From the NCBI GenBank assembly GCA_965240325.2, contig OZ251223.1, forward strand, positions 3,906,001 to 3,970,000: 64,000 bases of DNA, written 5' to 3'. Made by a program: the position numbers and the translations under genes. Positions 32,737 to 41,543 of the stretch are shown here, one piece after another. The notes under the pieces were generated by a model that had not been told where the DNA came from, made no database searches, and saw nothing but the letters and a program-made list of their open reading frames with translations. The stretch comes from Rebecca billardiae RCC1528. Lineage: Eukaryota > Haptophyta. How positions within the stretch are numbered: the first letter of the stretch is position 1; every line of letters starts with the position of its first letter.

Positions 32737-34422
32737 ATGACCGGGCTTCAGAGTCCGGACGGCTTGCCCCAGCTCCGCGCCGCCGCACTTGGCAAAGACT
32801 GGCGTCGTCCGCCCCTGATCCCCGCAGCCATGCTCACCGATGCCGCACGGGCGGAGCTCGTCGCCGTATTCCAGGCGAAGAGCGCCGAGTGGGAGAAGAG
32901 GAAGACGAAGGGGAACGCCAACGGCTTGCCGCAGATCGACCGCGTGCTGGAGCTGAAGCTCATCAAGGTGCGGCACAAGCTCAGCCAGCGGCAGATCGCC
33001 CTCGCGTACAAGCGCTACCTCGATCCGCCCCAGCGTGTGAAGCTGGCGCCGGTGAGCGGCTTCGTCGAGTCGACGCTGAAGCAGCTAGGCGACAGGTCGC
33101 TCATCGTCAAGCGCGCCGTCGAGTTCTGCCGGACGAGTTCTCATGCGGCGATGTTGATGGGTGATCCCACGCCAGCCCGCTTCGACAAGCTGGCCTCGGC
33201 GCTCGGGGACGAGCTCGAGGAGCGCGTGCGGGCCATGGTCGACGTGATGGCGACTCACCGCGCGAAGTCAACCACGGCGATCGGCAACGTGCGCTCGGCC
33301 TTCCACTCGGAGCTGCGTGAGACACGACAGGCGTTTATCCAGGAGCACGCGGCGCGCGCAGAGGAGGCGATCCGGAGCTTGTCAGCTGTGAACGCTCGGC
33401 CCATGTTGCACGTCGCGCTCCTGGACGAGCTGGACGAGGCGCTCTTCGCGGCCACGTGCGAAAAGCTCGCCGCCCACCCACCCGTCCAGGTGCCACCGAC
33501 CTGCTCGCCGGATGTGAAGGACCTCCGCGCCCAGCTCCTGTACTACCTCACCGGCTGGCTCATGCGCAAGGTGCAGGCTGCCGCTTGCCACGGTACCAAG
33601 GCGCTCCTGGAAGCGGGGCCCTTTTGGCTCGCGTGGCTCAAGGCGAACGGGCTCGCGAGCAGCGATGTCGTGTCCCTCTGGGATCTGCCGTCGGTGCGTA
33701 CGCTCAGGCGCAACGTGCACGACTCTGCCCTCTACCTCCCACGCAAGGAGCTATTCATGCTCGTGTGGAGGATGGAGGAGCACGTCGTCGCCGTCCTCAC
33801 TCGGGACCACATCGCACTCGTCAGGGGCGACATCATGCTCGAGGCGTCCAAGCTCATCCTGGCTAGTGCGGAGTGCGCAGCGCTCTTCGCTGCCACGCTG
33901 CCCGACCCCAAGCCTGCCGAGGCGGAGCAGCTGGCCCTCTTCGAGTTCCTCGTGGACAAGTACATGCGCGTGCGCGGCCCGAACTGTGCACGCACGGCTC
34001 TCGATCACATGTTCACGTCGCTCACCGTGGAGAGCCAGCGGGCCAACCTGCGCACCAAGCTCGCTACGGTCGCGGCGAAGTCGCCCGGCGCCCAGCTCAG
34101 CGTGCCGGCGCCCGAGGCGATGCTGACGCATCGTGAGTCGCTTGCCAAGGCGATTGCGCTTGGAGACGTCGACGAGGCTGATGGCGAAGGGCAGTCAGCA
34201 GAGGAGGTGAAGGCTGATGAGCGCATGGTGGACTCGTTCTTCGCAGACATCGAGAGCGAGCAGCAGCGCTGCCTGCTCGACGACGAGGTCAATGACGGTG
34301 CTGATGTCGAGCACCTCAACTTGATCACGAAGGGCGTGCAGGCGTGCTTCGGCAATGCAGCCAGCGCGGGCGGCAGTGCAGACCCCTTTGCTGTGAGCGG
34401 CGATCATGCTGACGACGAGTGA
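32737..34422 (+). CDS. Transposon-encoded protein, candidate transposase, family unknown
   Basis: 561 residues, one exon, starting 47 bp inside the left TIR of the transposon. Seen: a basic helical N-terminal third (DRVLELKLIKVRHKLSQRQI, KRYLDPPQRVKL), a charged central helical region (DELEERVRAMVDVMATHRAK), a hydrophobic strand-turn LLYYLTGWLMRKVQAA resembling the segment near the C terminus of hAT and P-type transposases, then LPRKELFMLVWRMEEHVVAV and FEFLVDKYMRVRGPN, and an acidic tail (VDEADGEGQSAEEVKADERM). Asp and Glu are plentiful, so a catalytic DDE/D set cannot be fixed by eye. Codon use and intact frame suggest recent activity. It could instead be an accessory factor or captured host gene. 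Confidence 0.7.
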   Translation: MTGLQSPDGLPQLRAAALGKDWRRPPLIPAAMLTDAARAELVAVFQAKSAEWEKRKTKGNANGLPQIDRVLELKLIKVRHKLSQRQIALAYKRYLDPPQRVKLAPVSGFVESTLKQLGDRSLIVKRAVEFCRTSSHAAMLMGDPTPARFDKLASALGDELEERVRAMVDVMATHRAKSTTAIGNVRSAFHSELRETRQAFIQEHAARAEEAIRSLSAVNARPMLHVALLDELDEALFAATCEKLAAHPPVQVPPTCSPDVKDLRAQLLYYLTGWLMRKVQAAACHGTKALLEAGPFWLAWLKANGLASSDVVSLWDLPSVRTLRRNVHDSALYLPRKELFMLVWRMEEHVVAVLTRDHIALVRGDIMLEASKLILASAECAALFAATLPDPKPAEAEQLALFEFLVDKYMRVRGPNCARTALDHMFTSLTVESQRANLRTKLATVAAKSPGAQLSVPAPEAMLTHRESLAKAIALGDVDEADGEGQSAEEVKADERMVDSFFADIESEQQRCLLDDEVNDGADVEHLNLITKGVQACFGNAASAGGSADPFAVSGDHADDE

Positions 34423-34684
34423 CTTCGACTACGATGTATCATCAATGATTGTCAGTTAGCGCGTCATCGATGATATATATATCGTCACGTGTCATCATAT
34501 CAGTAGTCACAGATATATTATATATACATATAGGTGAGCAGCGCGCCACGGCGCCGGGCACTGCTGTGTCTGTATGACTCGGGGCAGTGACACTGTCACT
34601 GTGAGTCCTGCTACTGCTAGTAGCAGCGCTCGCCGCCGGATTACTGTATGTAATTTACGTACGTACTTATTACATAGCAGATTA

Positions 34685-35750
34685 TTACGCGACTATACGT
34701 ATCCTCATCCTGTCGGCGCGCTGTTGCATCGGCGCCCAGTCGGCGAGTTCGGAGGACGACGTTTTGTGGCGGACGACGGTGGGGCGAGGACGACGGGCGC
34801 TGGCGCGCCGCGAGGCGGCCGCAGCCCTCATCCATCCTGGAGGCGGTGCCTCCGGAGCAGGGGGCGGCGGGGCGGGAGGCGCGAGTTGGTGCCCGACGCC
34901 GAGCTTTCGTTCGAGAAGCGCATACGCGCTCACGAGCCCGCCGCCCGCGTCTCGCCGGTCATTCACGCGCAACGGCTTGTGTGCGAGGATGAGGCCGAGT
35001 GTTCTCGCCCGAGGCTCGAGCTCCGTGCCGTGCGCGCCGTCCGACGAATCGAGCGACACGCCCACCGTGGGCGCGACAGACCGCAGCACCTCGGCGAACT
35101 CGTCGCGTGCGAGCAATGCAGCGAGCGCGCGCTTCTCGACAGCCCCATCCTCGTAGAGGGGCGCCAACAACTGCTCGAGCTGGAAAACAGGAGCCGGTGG
35201 GCATAGATAGCTCGGCTGCCCGGCCGGCTTCACGTAGTACACCATCCGTCCGTCTACGACACCGGGGACATGCCGCGCTCGGTCTTTGATGATGTCGTGG
35301 GGCGTGCCGTTGCCCGTCAGGTGCTCCGCCAGCGCCTTTGCCATGTTGATATCCCCAACCCACCAGTTCGCCGCCAACCTGTAGTGCGCACGAAACGAGG
35401 GCGGTTCGGGGGCGCCAAAACGGGTGAGATTCGTGTCCCTCAAGGTTCGAGCGGTGGGTAAGCACACTGCCCCGCTGGCTCCATACTTTAGGGACACGAA
35501 ATTACGCGCAGTATCTCTGTGTTGGGCAGTCGCGCGCCACGCGGGCAAGTTTGGGGCTCGACGCTCAGGCCCGGTCGCGGGCGCACCTGGAGACACCATC
35601 GCCGGCGCCGCTCGCGTCGTCGGTTTGGTCGGTGGAGTTTCTGCGTGGTCGCATGGCTTCAAGCCCCGGGCTGCACGTCGGGCGTGCACTGCACGAGCCG
35701 AGAGTCAGCGCGGCTGCGACGAGGTGCAGGGCGAGGAGCAACCAGGGCAT
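34685..35750 (-). CDS. Second transposon gene (minus), unknown, possibly spliced
   Basis: A frame at 35750-35565 starts MPWLLLALHLVAAALTLGSC, a good signal peptide. A second frame (35689-34685) carries the body: RDTNLTRFGAPEPPSFRAHY, LAANWWVGDINMAKALAEHL, VPGVVDGRMVYYVKPAGQPS, LEQLLAPLYEDGAVEKRALA and GLVSAYALLERKLGVGHQLA, ending in Arg/Ala-rich sequence. Joining them needs a frame change near 35600-35690, by splicing or by damage. The last 80 bp (34755-34836) are a repeat also present at 40047-40126. I do not recognise the protein. A secreted cargo gene in a transposon would be unusual; an antisense artefact cannot be excluded. Confidence 0.4.
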
Positions 35751-35857
35751 CTCCGCGCCTGAGGGCGTGACGAAGCTGAAGCCCGGTGTTCCGGAGCGAG
35801 CAGTCTGAAACCATATTAATCGGGAGAGCTTTCGGTTCTACCCCCTCTATTTCTTTG

Positions 35858-35864
35858 GGCCACT
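35858..35864 (+). other. Right target-site duplication GGCCACT
   Basis: Exact copy of 32683-32689, immediately outside the right TIR. Confidence 0.8.
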
Positions 35865-37197
35865 GGCCACGCAAACTCGACGCGGGCTCGCGAACAGGCG
35901 GGCACTGCACGCGATCGTTCAATCCGACAAGACTCAGCGCAGGTGCGCGCAGATCTGCGGCGGGTCCCAACGGCCGTCGGCATCGCATTCGTGCCTCGTT
36001 CACCCCGCGCGCCCCGCCCTGCCATGCCTCTTCGGCCCAGTGCGTTTTCCAACCGAGCACGTCGTCACTCGGTCGCACGAACGCGGCCGTTGTTGACCGG
36101 CTCGTAGCTGACCATTCGCGCGCCCGCGCGCGCCACGCCGCACGCCGCGCAGCTGAGGCTCTCGGCATGTTCAGAAGTCGCTCGCCCAACCCTCACCGCT
36201 CACGCTCGCGCCGTCCATGACCATGGCCGAGCTGTGATGACTGAGCCGCGTGCGGCGTGCTGACGGCTGCGCATGGCGGCGCGGCAAGCAGCGCGCGCAG
36301 ATCTGCGGGCGACGCCGACGAGGCAGCGAGGCTGGCCGCTGGGCGAGTCCTCGCAGCACGAGCTGGACCGCGCACATCTATCTATTTTGCTCGCGACAGA
36401 GGCTGGGCGAGTCCTCGCAGCACGAGCTGGACCGCGCACATCTGTTTTGCTCTCGTCCGCCGGTCTCGAGTCACCATCCACGGCTTGACTGGCGCATGGG
36501 CGGGCGTTTGGCGCGCGAGCCGCGCGCTTCTAGGACCGTGAGGAGGGGCTCTGGCGCTCACTCGACGGATGCCTGACCGTGCCTGACACGAGAGCCACAG
36601 GCTTAGATCTGCGAGCGGCGAGCCCGCGATGATGGCGAGTTGGCATATGCTACGGGCGACGCCGTGCTCCCCTCTCGCCCGTGCTCGCAGTAGTCCTTGC
36701 GCTCCGGGCCGTCGGCCGACAGCACCCGCGGCGGCACCGACGCGCACAGCCATGCAGCGGCCCTCGCACCGAGTGCATCGACGCGGCGGCGAGGCTGACA
36801 GACAAAGGCGTGCAAGGAGCGGCTACTGCGGCTGCGGGAGGTCGTAGATAGACAGGCTCGAGCCGCGGCTGCTCGCGACGCTCTTCCCCGCAGCGAGCTC
36901 GTCCGACGCTGCGCCGATCCCGCCGAGCGCGCGAGGCTGTGCGAGACTGAGACGGGCCGGAGCTGCCGAGCGCGATCTCCGCGCTGCGCGCGGCCACAGA
37001 CAACAGGGCTGCCCGATGCGCACCGGGCGGAGGCGCTGCGGCTGCTGCGCGTCGAGTTCGACAGGCGGCGCAGCCCCGCGAGGCCCGGGCCGTCGACCGC
37101 GTCGATTACTCGCGCCCGCGCCTCCTGGCCCTGCACGGCGACGCGCCGGGCGCGCGCATCGTGATTCGGTGAAGAACGCGCGACGACTATTGCATAC
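35865..37197. other. Intergenic with a tandem duplication and a coding-like patch
   Basis: A roughly 66-bp unit containing GAGTCCTCGCAGCACGAGCT and GGACCGCGCACATCT is duplicated in tandem at about 36340-36455. A plus-strand patch near 36830-37110 encodes short charged helical stretches (for example AEALRLLRVEFDRRRSP) directly upstream of the shared hairpin-(TA)n module, mirroring the arrangement at 4500-4950. No complete gene. Confidence 0.4.
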
Positions 37198-37285
37198 CAG
37201 TAGGGCCGTGCGCCCTCAACTTCGTTGTTTACTACCCGAAGATCGGCGTAGCCGATCATATTATATATATATATAATTATTATTA
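37198..37285 (+). repeat. Shared 3' module: hairpin plus TA tract (copy 2)
   Basis: Same 60-bp block as at 4878-4943, ending in GATCGG-CGTAG-CCGATC, followed by a TA run. Only a few substitutions separate the two copies. Confidence 0.55.
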
Positions 37286-37506
37286 TAAAAAATTGAACGT
37301 AAGTGATGCGGCGCGGCCTCCGTCATCCGCCTGCCGCGGAGCCGTGCTCACTCACCGTCTTAGGTCTACTGTGTCAGCCCTCTGCCCTCACTCAGTACTG
37401 CACTCTTCGAGCGCGGAGGTAAAGGCGGCCAGTCGGCCCGACGTAACTCAGTTCTGCACTGTGTGAATCAGAATGAACTATACTCCTGTAGTGACCGTGC
37501 CGAGGC

Positions 37507-39219
37507 TCAATGGAGCGGGTGCGGCGCTGTCGACTTGGTCTGCCGCCCACGCATCCGCACCATCCGCTCGCTCTTCTTCTCTCCGCGTTCCGCCAGGCAC
37601 GAGAGTGGCGTCTCCTTGACGGGGTAAAGCGGCCCGGACGGGCACGGGGTCACAAACTCCGGGCCACCCTGCTCGGCTGGCTTGGTCAGCGCCTCGCACC
37701 GGCCGGGACGGTCGATCTCGACGATGACCACGTTCCGCGCGTTTGCCCCGGTCAAGGTGCCCATGTGCAGCGAGTTCGTGTCGAAGAGGAAGCCGCCGCC
37801 ACGCGGGCCCGCCATCGGCACTGGCTCGTGGTGAGAGCGCACCCAGTGGTCGTCGAACCGAGTGTCCAGCATTGTCAACTCCGAGTACCACACACTGTTG
37901 TGCGTGCCGCGGGCGACGACGGTGGGCCGCCCCTCGACCGCGTCGACGTCGTTGAGGAAGATGAAGAGCTTGAGGCGCCGTCCAGCGCGGTCGTGGTGCC
38001 ACAACGACGAGATGTACCGCCGAGCGTTGTTCAAGTTCTCGGTCAGGCGCAGCGCAACGTAGCCGAGGGAACACACGCCGCCCGAGCCACCGCCTGCGCT
38101 CGCGTTCGCGGCGGCAGAAGCGCCTGGATACGCCGCATCCGCACCGGCGTCGGCACCGAGCTCGAGCGGCGGACCCATGTACGCGCGCACGGCGCGCAAC
38201 AGGCCCTCGTCCGAGAGCACCGGGCGGATGAGCGCCTCGAGCTCCGCAGAGTGCGCTCGCACGACAGTGCCGCCGTCGCGCGCAGCCGCCGCGTCGAGCG
38301 CGTGCATGCCAGCCTTTGTGATAGCCTCGACGTCGAGCCCACGCCAGCGGTCGACGAGCACAAAGCCATCGCGCGAGAGCGGCTCGTAGAGAGCGCGCGC
38401 GGCTGTCGCCGCCTGCCCCGCGCCGAGCACCGCGGCCAGCGCCGCCGGCGGCGGGTGCGCGATGGGCACGTCGAGCTGCCAGTACCGCTTGGCGAGAGCA
38501 GCCCGGGGGATTTTCGTCACAGCGTCGTGCTTCGTCACGTACGGCAGCATCGGAAGGTGCTCGCCCGCGTCGCGCAGGGCTTGGTCCCAGTCGACGTCGT
38601 GGAAGAAGGCCTCCCGCACGGCGCGCAGCACGGGGCTCTCCACAACTGCCTCCGCGACCGCGTGGAAGGCGGCACGGCTGCTGCCACCGCCATGCACCGT
38701 GCGAGCAAGCACGGCCGCCCGGTCCGCCGCCAGCATGGCACTTGGGTCGATACCGAGCGGGCCGACCACGACACCGAGGGAGGCCGCCTCGCGAAGGAGC
38801 GTGGCCGCGCTCTCGTTCGTCCGCAGCCGCTCGCACAGCGCGCGCTGCCTCGCAGCATACACGTCCCGCATCACCGAGGCGCCATCCGCCTGGCCCTCGC
38901 CGGGCGCCCACCGGAAGTGCGAGAACGCGGCCGCGCTCTCGCGGCGGAAGGGCGTCGCAAAGCCGATCGGCGCGGCGTTCGGGCCGAGCTCGCACGTGAC
39001 TGACGCGTCGGGGAAGGGCCCCGAGCGCGACGGTCGCACCAGGGCGTGCCACGCAGCCGCACCCGCGAACGCGAGCGTCACTACGCCACCGAGCACAGCG
39101 AGCTTAGTCCACAGGCGGTGACTCAGAGGCGGGGGCGCGATGGCATTGTCGTCGGCCTCGATGTCGTCATCAGACAAAGCGAGCTCGTCGACCGGGAGGG
39201 CCTTGGCGTACGTGGACAT
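37507..39219 (-). CDS. Membrane-anchored PhyH-like 2OG-Fe(II) dioxygenase
   Basis: 570 residues from the Met at 39219 (MSTYAKALPVDELALSDDD); an upstream Met at 39330 in the same frame would add a Pro/Gly-rich leader. A single membrane segment (LAVLGGVVTLAFAGAAAW) lies near residues 35-53 after an acidic cytosolic tail, a type II topology with a lumenal enzyme. The catalytic domain is C-terminal: SSLWHHDRAGRRLKLFIFLN has the HxD iron ligands and GGGFLFDTNSLHMGTLTGAN followed by ARNVVIVEI has the distal His and the Arg for 2-oxoglutarate. These match phytanoyl-CoA dioxygenase-type enzymes, which hydroxylate diverse small molecules and side chains. Substrate unknown; Golgi or ER lumen is likely from topology. 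Confidence 0.8.
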   Translation of the reverse strand: MSTYAKALPVDELALSDDDIEADDNAIAPPPLSHRLWTKLAVLGGVVTLAFAGAAAWHALVRPSRSGPFPDASVTCELGPNAAPIGFATPFRRESAAAFSHFRWAPGEGQADGASVMRDVYAARQRALCERLRTNESAATLLREAASLGVVVGPLGIDPSAMLAADRAAVLARTVHGGGSSRAAFHAVAEAVVESPVLRAVREAFFHDVDWDQALRDAGEHLPMLPYVTKHDAVTKIPRAALAKRYWQLDVPIAHPPPAALAAVLGAGQAATAARALYEPLSRDGFVLVDRWRGLDVEAITKAGMHALDAAAARDGGTVVRAHSAELEALIRPVLSDEGLLRAVRAYMGPPLELGADAGADAAYPGASAAANASAGGGSGGVCSLGYVALRLTENLNNARRYISSLWHHDRAGRRLKLFIFLNDVDAVEGRPTVVARGTHNSVWYSELTMLDTRFDDHWVRSHHEPVPMAGPRGGGFLFDTNSLHMGTLTGANARNVVIVEIDRPGRCEALTKPAEQGGPEFVTPCPSGPLYPVKETPLSCLAERGEKKSERMVRMRGRQTKSTAPHPLH

Positions 39220-39393
39220 CGGCCCCTGGCTCAAGCCTCGAGAGGCGCCGCGGTTGGGCGGAATCTTTCTTGCAAACGTCCCTGGCAAGCCCTTGGTCCC
39301 TGGGCACTGGTTCCTTACTGGTACGGTCAACGTCTACCTTCCGGAAAGCGAGCGCGGCCCTCATTGGCCAACCAAGGGCGGTAGGCGGTACGC

Positions 39394-40015
39394 AGGTCTC
39401 TCTTCGGAGAGCGTGCGATGAAGGATGGCGCGGCAACCTGCCACCGTGAGCCTTAAGCGTGGCGAGGGCTCGTGGGTGAACGAGCACGAGCGCCCACTGG
39501 CGGGTCGCCACGACGGCGCACGATGTTCGCTCAACTCACCTGGTCGTGGGACGTCGTCTGCGCACGCGCCAGGTCGCGCTTCTCGCCGCCTTCGCCTTGT
39601 TTCATGAGTCCCGCGCACAAGGGCGAACGCCAGCGTTTCAAGCCGCAAGACGCGTGCGCGGACTCAGGAAGGGCGGACTCCGAGGCAAGGCGCGGTTGCG
39701 CTGGCGTGGGTAGGTCCCAGAGCAACCGTCCGAGCCGCTGCACACGCTTTTCCTCTGCGCGCGCGTCTCTGAGCTCGGTTCCCATGCCTCAGCCAGTGCC
39801 AGGGGCTAATTGGACAGTGCCATTGCGGCCGCCACGCGCGGAGACGGGCCCGCAGCGCAGAAGCGCGCTGCGGCGCAACTCCAGGGACCCCCTGAAGTCC
39901 GTCCCTGGCGCCCCTTCGACCCCAATGCTCCCAGAGAGGCCTCCGCGTGAGTTAGGTCCGCCACTGTCCAGTTCACCCGTATCCACCCGTGTACGCACGT
40001 TAAAACAAATAAACT
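39394..40015 (+). repeat. Repeat with an internally deleted copy at 40590-40672
   Basis: 39394-39456 (AGGTCTCTCTTCGGAGAGCG to the CACCGTGAGCCTTA end) and 39995-40015 (CGCACGTTAAAACAAATAA) are joined directly at 40590-40672. The 538 bp between them are absent there. Apart from this no gene is seen in 39220-41543. Confidence 0.6.
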
Positions 40016-40046
40016 GTATACAACCGTCCGCAAGCCCAAACCGCCT

Positions 40047-40126
40047 ACGACGTTTTGTGGACGACGGTGGGGCGAGGACGACGGGCGCTGGCGCGCCGCG
40101 AGGCGGCCGCAGCCCTCATCCAGGCC
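40047..40126 (+). repeat. 80-bp repeat shared with transposon interior
   Basis: Nearly identical to 34755-34836 inside the 3.17-kb transposon, including CGAGGACGACGGGCGCTGGC. This could be a trace of another copy or a captured fragment. Confidence 0.65.
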
Positions 40127-40147
40127 TCGCAGGCGGACGGCTGAACA

Positions 40148-40275
40148 GAATTTTTTTCCGGCGGCGCTACCATCGGCGACGGCTTCATGGGCGGTGACAG
40201 TTGGCGAATGGCGGGCGTCAATCTCGCCTGCCTGAGCTGTGTGCGTCTCTTATTCTGAGTAAACTGTAGTAGTAC
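40148..40275 (+). repeat. Repeat shared with 56908-57022
   Basis: Block TTTTTTTCCGGCGGCGCTAC, then CATCGGCGACGGCTTCATGG, through CTCGCCTGCCTGAGCTGTGT and AGTAAACTGTAG, same orientation in both places. Confidence 0.7.
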
Positions 40276-40589
40276 AAGCATTTCAATTTGATTCGTCGTC
40301 CCCGAGGTCGCTCGGTGATGACTGATGAGCCGCAAGTTGAGCAGCAGTGATTCGGCCGAATCGGCGGCAGGTTTGGCAGCTCTGCCCGGCCCGGGGCGGC
40401 GGCAAAGCGCTGCTGCGGCTGGCAGGTAGCGTTTCGCCCCTGGCAGCGTCTCCAGTCATCCGCTCGTCGTCCGCACTGTGGCTGAGCGGGAGTACAGTTT
40501 ACTAAGAATAAGAGACGCACACAGCTCAGGCAGGCGAGATAGTACTGGCGTGCTCTAATGCGTAATGAGGTCATGGGTTCAAACCAGAG

Positions 40590-40672
40590 TTCCAGGTCTC
40601 TCTTCGGAGAGCGTGCGATGAAGGATGGCGCGGCAACCTGCCACCGTGAGCCTTACGCACGTTAAAACAAAT
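40590..40672 (+). repeat. Internally deleted repeat copy
   Basis: Joins the two ends of 39394-40015 with 538 bp missing. It follows a tRNA-like stretch with GGGTTCAAACC at about 40575. Confidence 0.6.
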
Positions 40673-40939
40673 AATGAACTGTACTCAGCCCACTGAGTAT
40701 CAGTACTGCTGTACTGTGTACACTGTAACTACACCGCGCCGGCGGCGCCCATCGGCGCCCCCGAGTGGCGAGTCCGCCGTCCGCGCGGGGCTGTTGGATT
40801 CGGAGCCAGCCCTGGCAACGCCAACTCGTACACCGAAGGCGCCAGTCCGCGTCGCCGGGCCGCTCCGATACGGAGGCACGAGCATGAGAGCGGGGCCGCA
40901 GACCCTCAAGACCGCGCGCGGCCCGCAGAGTGCGTCGGA

Positions 40940-41543
40940 CCTGGTAAAAAGTTAGAATCTTACTTGAGCAGATTAGTGAATCTGTTAGATGATTCAATGA
41001 TATATTGGCAATTACGTTAATGAACTGAATCATTCTTAAATAATCAGAATATCCACATGTGACATTGGACGGCCGTTACGCGCGGGCTGTTATACGTACG
41101 TCCGTGACGGTCGTCAGGGCTTCGTTAGTGGCGTAAGTGCCGTAACATGCGGCACGCTTCAGGCCTTCAGTCAGACTCAGAGTGAGTTCAGACCTTCAGT
41201 CGTAGAAATTGTAGTTCGATTATTACGGTCCGATATGTATAAATTATAATGAATTTTAATACAATTATAATATCGAATTCAGCACCGCCTAGTATTATTA
41301 TTAAGATTTAATCAGCAGTATTCTCATCAGCCTTCACTAAGCTACTAAGTTACCTACTAGTACTATTCGGACGGCGCGGTTATTGTATACATATATTTAC
41401 TATTTGTAGTAAGCTAATCAGTAATGTTCATTAATGCCGCATACGCCTACGTACTCGTGGCGTCGTGCCCTACTAACTTGGTATGCCCGCCTGGCTCAAA
41501 CATTGAATCGTTGATGAACATCTTGAGCAGGCAGTCTCAGCAG
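40940..41543. other. AT-rich intergenic stretch
   Basis: Unusually AT-rich for the window, no gene, no recognised repeat. Confidence 0.4.

Larger units (their letters stand above)
32690..35857 (+). mobile_element. Complete 3.17-kb TIR DNA transposon
   Basis: Terminal inverted repeats at 32690-32721 and 35826-35857 are 32 bp and identical (CAAAGAAATAGAGGGGGTAG then AACCGAAAGCTC). Weaker symmetry continues inward (ACCGGGCTTCAG at 32739 and its complement near 35780). A perfect 7-bp duplication GGCCACT flanks both ends. Cargo: a 561-residue protein on the plus strand and a 334-codon frame on the minus strand, convergent. A 7-bp duplication fits P-like or Dada-like elements or an imperfect 8-bp hAT site. 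I could not place it in a superfamily. Confidence 0.9.

Noticed and set aside
37478-39052. 524-residue frame overlapping the PhyH-like gene
   Set aside because: It is an Arg/Gly/Ala-rich shadow in another frame of the same strand, without motifs.
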